NCBI GenBank assembly: GCA_024114885.1
Contig: CP099425.1
Span: forward strand, 248,001-312,000
Direction of reading: 5' to 3'
From: Septoria linicola
Taxonomy: Eukaryota; Ascomycota; Dothideomycetes; Mycosphaerellales; Mycosphaerellaceae
DNA length: 64,000 nt
In this document: piece by piece, positions 21,801 through 35,800 of the stretch
Layout: the number at the start of each line of letters is the position of its first letter
How positions within the stretch are numbered: the stretch's first letter is position 1
Notes under the pieces: model-generated
What the model was told of the DNA's origin: nothing
What the model saw: only the letters and a program-made list of their open reading frames with translations
Databases searched by the model: none
Position numbers and translations under genes: made by a program

Positions 21801-23779
21801 AGTAAAATCTTAGCTAAGAGGCGTTTAAAGAAGTTAAATATACTAATCTTTATTCTATCGCTTACTTTCTCGACTTACTTAAGTACTAAGTCGACGCTCT
21901 CCTCTTATTCTTATAGTGTTTCTAGTAATAGAATAGCTTTAGTAGCGTTATTAAGGTTCGTTATACTAGTAAAAGATCTACTTAAAGATAGGAAACTAAT
22001 AAGAGAGCCTTCTTAATTAGTATAAGTAAGCGCTATACCTTATATAGAACTTAAAGAAGCTATCTTTCGTCTTTTCTTTAGAGACTCTTATCTAGGTAGT
22101 TCTTATATTAGACTTCGAATAGATAAGGTAGAAGGCGAAAGCGCTAGTCTTAATAAGCGTTTAGGCCTTAAAGAACGCTAGAAAGGGAAAGTCTTATTCT
22201 TTATATACGATAGAGAAAGAGAACGTCTATAAATAGTCGTATTAGTAGCTTAAGGTAGTATAAAGCGCGTAACTAGTAATAAGTAACTTAAATAGCGAGG
22301 AGGGTCGGGCGCGTAACTAGTTAAAGAGTTTTCTATTATATTAGTTACTACTTACGTATATAAATAGCTAGGTAGCGTTACTAGGTAGTAACGAAAGATA
22401 AGAACCGACCTTAATAGAATTCAAGCTCTATAGTAACTAATTAATAGTTAATAAAAAAGAAGAGATCGTTTAGAGCGTAAAAATAGTCTAATTATATATC
22501 TTATTATAGTAGCGTAACTTCTATTAGGATTAAGGATCTATATATAGAGCTTAGTTACGTAAGGTTTAGTTATTATTTAAAAAGATAACTAAAGGTTTAC
22601 TTTACCTTAACGCTTCTATAGCTATCGTATATTACTAACGCTACTACTAACTACTATAGTATATACCTTACTATTACTAATAAGGACTAAGACTTAGACG
22701 CTATTATCGTTACTTCTACTAACTTAAAAGAGCCTTATTTTTTATATACCTAGTCGGCTTACTAGATTACGCTTTCTATATTATAAGAAACCGCTAGTAC
22801 TATAATTAATAGCTAAAAAGGAGCTATTAGAGCCGCTATTACTAAAGATTCAAGCTTCTCTATCTTTATATAGGCTAAAAACCTTAAACTTTAAGAATTC
22901 TCTACTAGAAACTAATATTTTTAGCGATTCCTTTAGTTAGATAGAAATTAGTAGTAGAAAGGCCTTTAGAACGAAAAATCCTTATCTTACTTTACTAATT
23001 AGTAATAGAAAAAGGCTCTAGGAAGGTAGATTATAGTACTAATCTTAGAAATCGCTAGTAGAAAAGAGCTTTAGAGGTATAGGTCTAGCCTAGATCTTAA
23101 AGCCTAGTAGTAGAAAGCAGCTTAGGATAGCTAATTTTATAGTAATAGTAGGCTTAGGACTTAGAAAAAGGAGTAGGATAGTAGGTTAGCTAGTAGATAT
23201 AAAATCTATACCTAAAAGCTAAGTTTAGAGAAGTAACTAGCTATATAGATACTTATCTTCGCTTTAGAAAACAGCGTTAAGATAGTTAGGATTTAGCTAG
23301 ATTCCTACTAATCTAGTAAAAGAGAAGCTTAGAAAGCTTAGACTAGAGCTTAATAGTAGCTTTAGGAATAAAAGAAGCGCTTAGAATAGTTAAGACTTAG
23401 CTAGATTCCTACTAATCTAGTAAATTATAAGCTTAGGAAGCTCTAATTAGAGCTTAATAGTAGCTTTAGGACTAAAAGAAGCGCTTAGAATAGTATAGAC
23501 TTAGGAAGATTAGCTCTTTTTATAGTAGAGGCTAGGCTTTAGTAGCTAGATCTTAGCTTATATCTCTAATTAAGTATCGTCTATCGAATTTCTACTTCTT
23601 TAGCTCTACTAGATAGGCTTTAGCCTTTAGCTTAATAAGTCTTCTATTTCTTCTTTAAGCTCTATTAATAGCTAGCGTATATAACTCTTCCTTTCTTATT
23701 AAGTTATTACTAATAGCTTACTAATAAAGATCTATAGATACTTATATCTAGGTAGAAGTCCTAGTTTTATAACTTTCTC
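18883..23779 (-). pseudogene. Y1 3' region downstream of pol, coding-like, unrecognised
   Basis: About 4.9 kb lie between the end of integrase and the polypurine tract, far more than a usual Gypsy 3' untranslated region. On the minus strand, long stretches stay readable if TAG/TAA are treated as decayed Gln/Trp codons, and the same frames recur in Y2 (40325-45234) and Y3. One conserved segment (around 20000-20250) includes EDDINALIYEIDRS and KAQELLDYD; a second (near 19400-19560) matches the short open frame at 62678-62890 of Y3. I recognise no domain. It could be an extra open reading frame in the position of an env or accessory gene, or host sequence captured before amplification. Confidence 0.5.
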
Positions 23780-26700
23780 TATTAGTAGTAGTACTTCTTC
23801 TAGTTTAACCTAATCTAGAACTAGCTTTAGGTTTTCTTATAGAAAAGTATATTTCTTAAGATCTATCCTTTTATAGATATACTTATATTTTAAGCTATCT
23901 AGTTCCTTAAGCTTATATAATACGCTACTCTATAATACTTTAGATACTCTAAAAGAGCCTTCCTACCTAAATATAAGCTTATAGAAGAAGCTAGTCTTTA
24001 ACTTAGAGCGATATACTAATACGAGATTACTTTTCTTTAGTATAGTAAGGTCTATATAGCGATACTTATCGAAATACGCCTTGTTCTATTCCTAGAGGCG
24101 CTATTAATATAGTCGTTCTTCTTCTATAGTTGTTTCTATAGCTTCTAGAGCTTTAGCTCGAATCGTAAGAAGCTCTACTCTAGTCTTAATCTTACTCTAA
24201 TCTATAATCTAGAAGGTATAGTATTCTAGCTCGATTAGTAGTACTACGTTATACCTAATTATTATCTCTAATAGCGTTAGGCTAGTAGTAGAGACTATTA
24301 TCGTCCTCTCTATCTATAATACTACTAGAATATAGTCTCTAATTAAATAAAGGCTACTATTAGAGAGCTTTAAATAAGCGTCTAGTATTATCTTATAGTC
24401 GACTTTAATAATAGTATTAGACTAAGAGTAGTATAGCGAAATATTAATACGCTTAATACTATACGATAGTAGTAGCTTTTCTATATTACTAAGATTAGTC
24501 TTATAGTTATTAAGGATAACTTCTATAGTAGTACTCTATTAGTAAAAGATCTCTTCTTATATAAACCTTACTATTTATACTAAGGAGATACTCTTTACTA
24601 GATACTAGAATATACGTTCTTCTAGCTAGCGTAATAGAGATTCGCGTATAACTATTAACGAATAGTTCTTCGAGATATATAAGCTATTAATATACTACTA
24701 CTAGCCGACTATAACTTAGAGTAGGATCTATAGTTCTCTAGGTATCTACCTCTTATACTAAAGACTATAAATAGTATATTACTAAATTATAAGCGAAATC
24801 TAAGCCTAAACTCTATCCTACTACTATCGTTTTCGAATAAGATTATACGTCTATTTAGTACTATAGTAACCGTTCTTATAATAGTATACCTTAATAATAC
24901 GAGCTCGCGCTTTAGGTTTATTAATAACTCGCTATAGAGGTCTAGCTACTCGTTCTTAGCGCTAGAGCTAGTTATTCTTAATATAAAATAGCTAATACTT
25001 CTTCCTTAACTACTTATACTCGTTATTAGAAACTCTCTTAGGTCTTTATATTTATATAAGTACGAAAGCGATATTTATTAACTCTTAAGAGTAGATCCTA
25101 TTAATTATAGGTAGCTCGCTCTAAATTACCTATATAGAGAAAGCGTTAACGTAAAAGGTATCGAAGAATTACTCGTTAATTATTAGATCTATATCTTCTT
25201 CCTATTCTATAGCCTCTATATCTTTAGGTATAATAGGCTTTCTTAATAGCGAATCTAGAGCTATATACTTCTTACTAGGAATATATATAACGTTAAAGTC
25301 GAAGAGGTAGATCTATACTAACTAGCGTATTATTACTATATTTAGTAAATTAGAGGTAGCTTTATTAAGCTAGTAAACGGGAGTATTTATATTAATCTCT
25401 AGTTAGAAGTATACTCTAAATAGCTATAGTTTTAGCTTCTTTAATATCTTTAGTATACTAAGGTATTCGCGCTTTCTAGTATTATATTTAACTTCTACTA
25501 GATTAAATAGGCTAGACTTATATCGAACTAGATAGCGAAGGAGTAGCTTGTCTCGATTATATTAATAAAGCGTATATCTCTAACCTTTACTACTCGAATC
25601 TACGTCTACGATAATAAGTCCTACTCCTTCTCTATAGTTAAGAGTAACTAGGGCTAAGGCTAAAACTAGTACCTTTAAGACGATATCTTTAGCTAGTTAA
25701 TATTTAGTAGTCTATTAAAACTTAGTATCCTTCTATAAGAGTTTAAATAGTAGAGTAAAGATAATCGTAAAACCTTTAACCTAGACGTAGTAGTACGTAA
25801 CTATATCGAGGAAGGTTCGAATATCCTTCTAATTCTCTAGGTTCGGCTATTTCTTAATCTTTACTACTCTCGCGAAGTCTAGATAGTAGCTATTAATACT
25901 AGTAAGATAACTAACGATTACTAACTATTCGTAATAGAGCTATAGCTTATTAAAAGCTATAGTTATATTAGCTCGTTCTATATTATAGAGAACGTCGTCT
26001 ATAGCTATAATATATTTAATAACGTAATAGTAGAGGCTAGGTTTAACCTCTTTGCTATTATACTTTAACTTAGGCTCTTTAATACTAATATTATTAAGGA
26101 ATAGCTATACCTTATACGAGATATACTCTATAAGTACTTAATTAATAATTCGAACGAACTAGGTAATAGAATTCGTAGCTCCTTATAGTAACATTATCTA
26201 CTATAATAGGCCTAGTAGTAAATCGAAGCCTATAAGGTCTCTATATAATTTATCGAGTAGAATTTAGTTATACCTAGAGAAGATATTAATTAATAAGGCT
26301 AGCGCGTAGCTAGTAAAGTCCTTAGAGAAGCTCTCTACGTTATATAGTAAATTCGAATCTCTTATAGTAACTTAATTAAACTTCTAAGCTATATTAATTA
26401 ACTAATACTTCTTTAGTTTACCTATCTCTATCTTCTTACTAATAAGGAAGTATAGGTTTCGATAGATACTATAGTATAGTTTAAGAGTTCTAGCTTAGAT
26501 TCGCTACCTTAGTATATCTTCTATAATATATTATAGCGATAGGTTTAGCTTAAAGTCTAGGTACTACTATAGCTCGTAAGGAACTATTCGAATCTTCTAT
26601 AGTAGAGTAATATTAGGATTAATTTAGCCTAAATACGTAAAGTTCTATATAAAGATAGCTTCTCGATTCTTTAGTATATAGTATAATAAATCTAGCTCCT

Positions 26701-26940
26701 TTAGTAGTAGCTCTATACTAGGTTTGAACTTTATAAGCCGTTTAGGCGTAAGGTATAATCTAGGCTCGATCGCTAAGAACCTCTTAGTTAAGAACTTACT
26801 ATCGTAAGGTCTAGTACTAGATAGTATAGCTACTTCCTTCTTAATATAAGTCCGTCGCTAGTCCTTTAATCCGCTAGGGTTTAAGCTATTAGTTATAGTA
26901 ATATTAGTATTTACTAGTTTAATCTTATTAGTAACTCGCT
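23780..26940 (-). pseudogene. Y1 pol: RT, RNase H, integrase (decayed)
   Basis: On the minus strand, Gypsy-type RT shows VTIRDSNLLYNVE (~26390), GATNSITQFVRIIN (~26180) and the catalytic remnant FLNNI (~26090), where LDD became LNN. RNase H-like sequence runs to about 25200 with VEVKYNTRKREYL (~25490). Integrase follows: an N-terminal HHCC-like zone (~24900-24750), then the core, then a C-terminal zone with NKAYFDKYR (~24080) and GSFRVSKV (~23960). RT before integrase identifies Ty3/Gypsy. The long form with NLLYN and QGATNS motifs fits a group of polyproteins common in filamentous fungi (family assignment from memory, not searched). All domains carry stops. Confidence 0.85.
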
Positions 26941-29900
26941 TATAAAGAATATAGGCGCTAATATAATTATCTAGCTTCTACTATCTCGTAGCTTCCTCGT
27001 TACGAGCCTTCTCTACTACTATATTAATAGTAGCCGAGATAACGTATGTCTCCTCGCTAAGCTCGTCGTCTACTTTATTAGAAATAACCTTATCGTAGTA
27101 TAACGTAGTAGGCGTCTCTATACCTAGTAGGTAGGCCTATAGCAGCTACTACCGCCTATACGTATAAGGGCGATTTTCGAGCTTACTATAGAGGTTATAG
27201 ACTATTATCCTTTATACTACTACTACTAAGGTTAGAGAGGACTACTTAGGTTACTACTTAGCGATTATATAATATAGTATTGTTTAATAACTTATTCTAC
27301 TTCCTACCTGTCCTCTACTAGCGCCGCTACTACGCGATCCTAATAGGCTTATAGCCTATACGGCCTACTATAGCTGCCGACGTATACCTCTACGACGACG
27401 CGCCGTAGGCACGCTACTAATCTACCTACTATACCTGCTACTAACTACTACGTAGGGCTATCGCCTAACTCCGGCCCTACGACCTACGTATAGACTTATA
27501 TACTACTACTTCTAGGTTAGTTATAGGTTTACGTACTATAGTAGAGTCTAGGTTCTTAGATAGCTAGCTCTACCTCTCTAAGCTTCCTATAGGTAATTAT
27601 TAAGTATTCGCCTCTAGAATTTGAACCCTAGCTCGATTAAGACACTAATATAGTATCGTTAAAACTATACCTAATACCCTAGTATAAGTCTCGCTTACTA
27701 GTATAAACTAGCTTAGCTTCGCTAGTAGCTAGTAAAAGCTTCTTAAGTCGATTATTTTAGCTGAATTTAGTAACGTTATCTTCGATAGCTACTACTATAA
27801 GATAGTTATACTATGTTTAAGTCTAGCTATAATTAATCTATCTTAATAGCTCGAGCTACTATCGTAGAGAGGTACTTTATCTAATTGAGTCTACTATAAA
27901 ATAATCTCTAAAGTAAATTACCTTTATATACGATAACTACTATATAAGATAGTTAAAGACTTAATTCTCTAGAAGTTTAGAGCTATTAGTAACTATAAAC
28001 GAATACTAGTACTAATCGCTTATCTATCTATACTTATCTATACTACTAGTATAGTTTAAAGTATAGTATAGAAGGTATAACGTAATTATCGTTTAAAAAG
28101 ATAACTATAGGACGTTCTACTAGCTAACCCTCCTAAGTAGAGTTTTTACCTCTAACTACTAAACCTTATACGAGAAGGGTAGTAGAAGCTTAAAAAGCTT
28201 ATAATCCCTCTCTCTACTCCTTATTATTATACGATCTAGAGTCCTTAGTAGGATAGCCTATAGTCCGCCTCTCCTTTAGCTAGTAATTACTAAAAGTTAG
28301 CGTTTAGATACTAACTTCTATAGAACCTAGACGTAATATACGTATTAGAGCTCCTACTAAACTCGTACTATCGACTAGAGCTAGTTCCTTAGTACTTTAG
28401 CTTTTCCTAGGACCTATTCTATAGTTCGTATATTACTATAGCTATTAAAGCTAGTAAATATAATAATATAGCTATCTAGAGTACTAATTAAGCTCTCCTA
28501 AGAGCTATTATTATAGTTCTTAGAAACTAGGCGTATCTATTACGCCTATAGTCGGCTAAGTAAGATCGGGCTATTCGCTAGTAAGACTAGAAATAGTATA
28601 GTAACTTTTACGCTAAAGATATCGATTAATATCTCTAGATAGTACCTAGCGAAAGTAACTTTATCTCTAACTCCTTCTATAGTAATATTACTAAGAAAGG
28701 TTATACTAACTTAAAGCTTTCGAATATATTCGATTAGTATAATTATTAACTTAGCCCTCTTGTCGATTAAAGACTTATAAGCTATTATTCGAGGTCTATA
28801 CTTTATAGGCACGTAGATACTTAGAATAATTTAATAGATATTATTAAATAATAGAAGGATATTATTAGTCCGCTTATAAAGCTTAGAAGCGGGCCTAGGC
28901 TTTACTATATTAATCGCTATAGTAGTAGCCTAGAAGGCCTTAATATTAGTTACTAAAATAGCTTTTATTAGCTTCTCTACTATATCGCTAAAAGCTTTAG
29001 ATAGTAGGAAATATACGCTAATCTTAGCTCTACTATCTCTATTTATACGCTTCTTTATATAGAGCTTATTAAGTTTCTTATATAGATCTATATCGTTTAG
29101 AATATAACTCTATAAGGAATACGACGCTTACTCGCTATAGAGAATAATCTCTACTAAGCTTAAATAGATCTTAGATTCGAGTATTTTATCTATCTAGAAG
29201 ACGTTAGCGTTATCGTTAGCGTATATAGCTTAAAGGTAGTTATCTATACGCTTAGTCTTCGAAGGCTCCTTTACTTTCTTACGCTTCTAAGTATATATAG
29301 GAGCGACTAGAACTAGTAGACTATTTAGATAGTCGTATATCTACTTATTCTCGACCTTATCGTTATTATATCCTTAAGCTTAAGAATCCTCTAACTCTCT
29401 TATATCTATAAGGTAAGGAGCTAGCTAGTTTTTATCTTTAATCTCTTTAATATAAAGGTAACGATAAGCGTAGGTTCTTATAGCTATAGCCTAAGTCGTA
29501 ATCTACTTCTATACTCCTATTAGCTATCCTCTAACTAGACGAGAAGGGTTTAGATTCCGCTTTGTCTTTACGCTATCTCTAGCTATATAGGCGCCGATTA
29601 GATTATCCTAATCCTCTTAAGTAATAGAAGTAACTTAGCTAATATTAATAGGACTATCGTAGCTAGCTACCTTATTCGCTATTCTCTACTAGCTTACTCT
29701 TAGCGTTAATAAACTACTTATATCTTTAAGGTAGATTCTTCTATAGCGCTACTCTAATACTTCTATTAATACGAACAGCTTTAGTAGTTCCTTATCCTAG
29801 TAGTACTATATCTTTTCCGTACCTAGACAAGACGTTCTATAGTATATAATACTAGTCTTTAGGTCTCTATATATTAAGCCCTTAGTCTTAAACTACTTTA

Positions 29901-31965
29901 GGTACTCGTAGTTTATAGCTATATAGCCTTCGAGCCTATATATCTAATAACCTAAAATCTTTAGAGCGATCGCTACGTAGGCCTCGATTATTAACCTATT
30001 ATCTATTATAGCTAAATTAATCGAAATCTCCTAGCTATAAGTAGGCCTTAGAATATATAGATAGTCGTGATCGTAAGACTTCGCCTACTATCCTATTAAT
30101 AGGCGTAGTAGCTATAGGCCTTCTTCTTCGAGTTAACGAATTATAGTAATTATAAGATCTTATATACTAGTAGTAATATTATCGACGCTTACTAGTTTAT
30201 AGCTTTTATAGACTACTATTTCTCTAGTATTAAACTTAGAGTTTAGTCTTCGAGTAGACTTCTTTACTACTTCGTATAGCTATTAGACGTCTCTACTACC
30301 TTCGTTATATACTTCTACTTTAAAGTCCGTATTACTATTAATCTAACGCTAGGCTGTCTTTAAGAGTTTACTATAATCTAAGTTATTATTATTAAGGTCT
30401 AACCTAAGATAGGCCTAGAGTCTCTTACTAAAGCGGAATAGAAGGCCTTATACGAATAGAAGAGTATAAGAGCGCTCGTCTATATACGAAGTAGGTATAG
30501 TATTAGAGTAGAGTATAAACTACCTTAAGTACTCTAAGAGATTATTATCCTTACTATAGTCGACCTTATAAAGGTTTTCTATATAGTAGCGGTTTCTAAG
30601 TATATATATATTATCGTACTTTTAGTATTTCTTAATAATTAACTTCTTAAACTTAGCGTAGTTTCGATTATAGAAACTATTAAGGCGCTAGTATCGTCTA
30701 CGTTAGACAACTATAACTTAAGTAAGTAACTTCTTATAAAGCTATTTATTATTATTAATAAGTAGAACGGCGTAGTTTCTATATATTACTTTAAAACGCT
30801 TAATATACTTAGTTACGTTCTTACTATTAAAGAAGAGATTCTAGTCCGAGCTAGATATTAGCGGAACCTAAGCGATAATTACCTACTAGCTCTAGGTTAT
30901 ACGAATAGTCTCTATAAGTAGCTAGAACTATACTATAGATAATCTACCTTCTAAGTTCGTTCCTTAAAAGATATTAGTAGTAGGGTTAAGGTTATTACCT
31001 TCTTAGTCCTTAGCTTCTATAGATATATCGTTATCTAGTAGAAGGAATAAAGTAAAAGTAGGTAGTAGCTTTACTAGAGATCTTTAAATTTACTTATTAA
31101 GCTAATTAGATAAGCTACTATCTAGTATTATAGGCTAGCTAGTAGATACTAATTTACTTATATAGCTCGTTCGAATATATTCTAAGAGTATATTATACTC
31201 TTCTTAATTAAGTTTTTAAATATAATATAGTTATTATTTAAAACGATAATTTAAAAAAGTAAGAGTCTAAAGTTTTATTAGCTATTAGAAAGTAAACGTT
31301 AACCTTTTTATAATACTAGAGCTATATTAATTATACCTAATAAGTAAAGGTATATCGTATCGTATAGTTCGACTATTTATAGCGAGGCGCGTCTATCTTA
31401 CTTATTTAAGTAGTCTACTATATAACTATAGTAGTATAATATTACGTTAGCCTATACTATATACCGGGTCTAGAGCCTTAGACGTAATTAGTGCCCTTAG
31501 CTAAACGATTAGCGTCTAACGCCGTACTAGGGCTTATTCTAAGCGTTCTATATACTAGAGGATACGAGATTACCTAGATAGGTCTAGCCTATCCTATAGC
31601 CTCTACGCTATCTAAACGAGAGCGTTTTTACGCTAAACTAGAGTCTAATCGAAGACTATTATAGATATAGAGACCTCGAGTAAATCTCTAATATAGTAAG
31701 TCGCCTTACTATCTATACGATAATTACTAAATAGATCCGTACTAAGAGGTACTAGAGGTTTATAACTTTTCCGAGTTAGAGCGATATCTATATTTTAGAG
31801 GCTTCTACGTTATTATAGCCCTTTAAGTCGCCTCTTACGTAGGCTTCTTTAGGCCTCTTATCTAATATTTATAGTATATTAGTTCTTACTTTAAGGCTAT
31901 CTTCTACTCTCTACTCTTCTAGTCCTAGTATAAAAGAGAAGAGATAGTTCTACCTTTAGCTCTAT
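26941..31965 (-). pseudogene. Y1 5' region upstream of pol, coding-like, unrecognised
   Basis: About 5 kb separate the 5' LTR from RT; gag and protease are expected here. On the minus strand there are long frames interrupted only by RIP-type stops, such as the segment near 29000-29300 with YILNDIDLYKKLNKLYIKKR. I did not find a clear zinc knuckle or a protease D[ST]G. Between 28427 and 30656 it is nearly identical to Y2. Between about 27105 and 27555 it carries a block, richer in GC, that Y2 lacks. I cannot name the product. Confidence 0.5.
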
Positions 31966-31979
31966 TAATAGATAATAAC
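31966..31979 (-). repeat. Y1 5' LTR, first part
   Basis: The first 14 bp of the plus-strand LTR reading (TAATAGATAATAAC) before the Copia-A2 insertion. The remaining 265 bp resume at 38281, and together they make exactly 279 bp. Confidence 0.9.
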
Positions 31980-32256
31980 TATTAAAAGTAGAGAGCGTGT
32001 TATATACTATATAATGTTAAGGAGGGTATAGCGTAGTAAAGAAGAATAGAGGATTAATCTTGAACTAACTTATATATATAGTATAGTAGTAATATACTAG
32101 GAACTAAATATAAAGTTAATTAAGTTAGTTATCTAAGAAGAGAAGAAAGAGAAGTAAGATATACCTCTTACTAAGCCTTAGGTAGATGCCTTAGGCATCT
32201 AGAACTATACTTAGATATCTATATCTAGACTAAGTATCTAGGATATATTCTTAACA
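31980..32256 (-). repeat. Copia-A2 3' LTR
   Basis: 277 bp. Its minus-strand head still reads TGTTAAGAATATATCC, one of the few unmutated TG LTR termini in the window. It lies next to the polypurine tract at 32257-32271. Confidence 0.93.
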
Positions 32257-32859
32257 CTCCTACTTATACTATATAGTTAGATCTTTTAATAGATTATCTA
32301 TAGTACTCAAATACTAGTTTTAATCTTAATTAGTTATTAAGTACTTGCTTTTCAGACTAATAACTAGACAGCACTAACTATTAATCTAATAAACTTTCTA
32401 TACTACTATCTCCTATAAAAAGGTAAAAGAAATACCTTCTATAAGATCTTCCTCCTCTCTTATATAGGAGTAGATTGTTTAGGACATAGACTATCTAGTA
32501 AGTTACCCCTATCCTTTCTTATAGCTAATTCTAATAGCTCCCTAGATTCCTTATAGCCTAGTCCTCTACTTAGTTATATTCTATATAGCTTCTTAGTTCC
32601 CTAATAGCCTTTAGGGTATACTATTCTTAGCTATAGGGATCTTATATTAAGCTAGGGAGTAGAGTAACTATATACTAGTAGTAGAGATAATAGCTACTAT
32701 AGAGGAGGTCTTTAATATTAACTAGTACTTAGCCTTAGAAGGTATCTAGTTTAGCTAGGTACTATATAGTAATATTATAGTTAGTAATAGGTCTAATATT
32801 AGTAAGGGCATTTAGGACTTTATAAAGTCTAACTAAGGAGGAGTTAAGTAACTAAAAAC

Positions 32860-35800
32860 ATTCTTTTAGACTCTTCTTAGTTTAACTCTAAGGCTTAGAG
32901 TTATCTTTTATATATCTCTTATATAAGGTAGAGCTACCTTATAAACTCCTAAAACTATAGTCTATTCTTTAGCTTAGTAAGACTATCTACTACTATCTCT
33001 TTTATATTTATATATTCTATAGAGATAAGTCTGTTCTACTAGAGCTTTCTTATAGCATTATATAAGATATTAATATATTTAGACTTATTATAAACATATA
33101 AGTCTTTAACTAGAGTAAGGGTAGCTTAGTTATTATCTTTTAGCTAAATTAGCCTAATTCTAGTAATAGTTTCCTAGTTACTAAGGATTCTTAGTTAGTA
33201 AGAACATTCTCCTACTAACTCTAGGTATCTAAGCTCTCTTAAAAGAGTACTAAGGAACTATAACTATTTTATATATACTCCTATAGCTATATATTTAGCT
33301 TCTATTATAGATATAGCTATAGATTTCTACTTCTTACTTATCTAGGAGATTAGTATACTATAAAGGAAGAAGATATATCTAAGGATTAAGACTCTATTAG
33401 TCTTATCTATTATATAGTTAGAGTCTATATATCTAGTAAGACAGCCTTAACTATTCCTTAAGTATCTTAGACTAAGATCTAGGTTTAATCTTAGGTATCT
33501 AGTTAGCTTCTTTAGAGCCTTTATATATCCTACTATTAGATTACTAATATAGGAGCTTAATCTTCTAAGGGCAAATAAGATATCTAGTCTTATAATAGTT
33601 ATAAGCTATATCTATATTCTAATAATAGATTAGTACTCCTATTTATTACACCTTTTATTATTTAGTCTAGTAGGCTTTAGAATTTTATAGCTGTCTATTA
33701 GTAAAAGAGTTAGTAATATAGTTTCTTAGCCTATTTCTATCTTAGCTAGGTTCTCTTAGATATAGTACTTCTAGTTAAGTTTTAGCTAGCCTTACTATCT
33801 GTTTCTTATTAGTCTTATTCTAAGAATCTTGTCTAGCTCTCTAAGATCTTTAATCTTAAAGACCTTACTAAGTTAGTCTTTAAACTAGAGGATATCTCCT
33901 AGTCTCTCTATAGTAATAGGTATATTATTAATATAGATTAGGATTATTAGGTCTTTCCTTTTCTTATAGATTAGAAGATATAGGTCTACTTCTAATTATC
34001 TAAATCCTATTCCTTTTAGCTTTAATATATATAGCTAATTCTAGTCTCTTATAGCTTACTTTAGCCTATAGAGACTCCTTAGAACTTATAAGACTATACT
34101 AGTTAGTAGGTTAATACCTAGTAGTAGGATTATATAGATATCCTTATATAGAGTACTCTCTATAAATATATTGTTTATATCTACTTAGTATAGAACTAGG
34201 TCCTTCTTATAGACTATAGCTATAAATCCTCTTAGAGTATCCTACCTAACTATAGAGGTAAAAGTTTCTATATAGTCTACTCTATACTTTTAGGAGAACT
34301 CTCTTATAACTAGTCTTACTTTAAACTTTTAATAGTACTACTAAGTTTTCTCTTAATATTAAAGACTTATCTTAAAGTAACTAAGTTAGCCCCTTTTAGT
34401 AGGACTACTATAGTCTAGGTATTATTACTTATAAGTATATCTAGCTCCTTCTAAATAGCTTCTTACTAGAGATAACCCTACTTAGGATTACTTACTACTT
34501 CCTTATAGTTTCTTAGGATTAGAACCTCTTATTTATATATTCCTACTTCTTTAGTAGTAGAGAATATAATCTCTTTAACTTCCTCTAAGAATTCTAAGTC
34601 CTATAGGATATCTAGGTTAATAGAGCTTATAGCTAAAAAGAAAGCCTAATACTCTAGGAGCATTTCCTTGTCTAGCTAACTATTCTAATCTAACTTAAGC
34701 CTAATTAGCTTTAGCTTCTAGTTAAATCTATTAAGTTTTTAAAATACTTTCCTCTTTTTAAGAGTTTGCTTTAGAACTATCTACTCCTAATCTATCTCTA
34801 TAGTTTCTTAGGTAGAATTCTTAGATTCTTTCTTAACTTTCTCTTAGTCTAGGAATTTTCTATACTCTCCTATATCTTCTAGTAGAGGTAGAGGTTATAT
34901 AAAGAGTTTCTTTCTTTCCTAAACCTATACTAATAGCTAAAGAGAAGGAGGCTTCTACTAGCTTAAGCTAGGAGTACCTAGGGTACCTCTACTAGCTTAT
35001 AGAGTAGGCTAGCTAATAGCTCTTAGCCTTCTAATAAGTCTTCTTTCTAGAGCTAAACTAGGGAGATTCTTAATCTTAATATTTAAGTCTAATTCTCTAC
35101 CTAGCTTATCTTTAAAGAAGATTATATTAGTATACTACTTAATAGCCTTTATATCTAGCTTCTAGAACTTCTATACCTTTACTATATTATTATAGTATCT
35201 AATAAATATAGTATCCTTTCCTCTATTTATTAGTTTATTACTCCTTGCCTACTAAGGCTATACTCTTATATCTATATATACTATAGCTCTATATCCCTAT
35301 ACCTTAAGGTAGGAGACTATTAGTTTAATCCTATTAAAAGCTTTATTAGATAAGAGCTTAAATCCCTTAATATTAGATCTATTTAGGAGCTTGTTCCTTA
35401 TATATACCTATATTTTAAAGGCTTCTAGCTAAAACTTAATAGGCATCTTACTCTCTTTAAGTATTACTCTAATAGAGGCCTCTAATGTTTAGATAGACCT
35501 CTTAACTACTCTATTCTAGAGTAAATTATAGGCCTTAGTTAGCTTAAGAGTAATCCTAAAGTCCTTCTCTTACTATTTAATTAAAGTAGTAATTTCTCTA
35601 GTATTATTAGCCTTTATAGACTTAAGGAGTGCTACTAACTACCTTTCTACCTTAATCCTCTAGTTCTAAAGAGTAGTTAGTATATCTAATCTAGCTTTAA
35701 GTAGAAATGCCTATTTCTTTCTTAAGAAGTTATTAATAATCTTAAGCTACTATATAAAACCTTTTACTAATAATAGTAATAGTCTATAGATATCTACTAA

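Noticed and set aside
29855..29870. YRDLK on the minus strand of Y1, resembling the HRDLKxxN loop of protein kinases
   Set aside because: There is no hinge, DFG or APE motif at the right spacing, and the frame has many stops. A chance match is more likely.
18588..31979. Reading Y as two elements nested without LTRs, to explain its length
   Set aside because: Y1 and Y2 share the whole layout and Y2 has a clean CTAG duplication at its outer LTR ends; I saw no inner LTR or duplication common to both copies.
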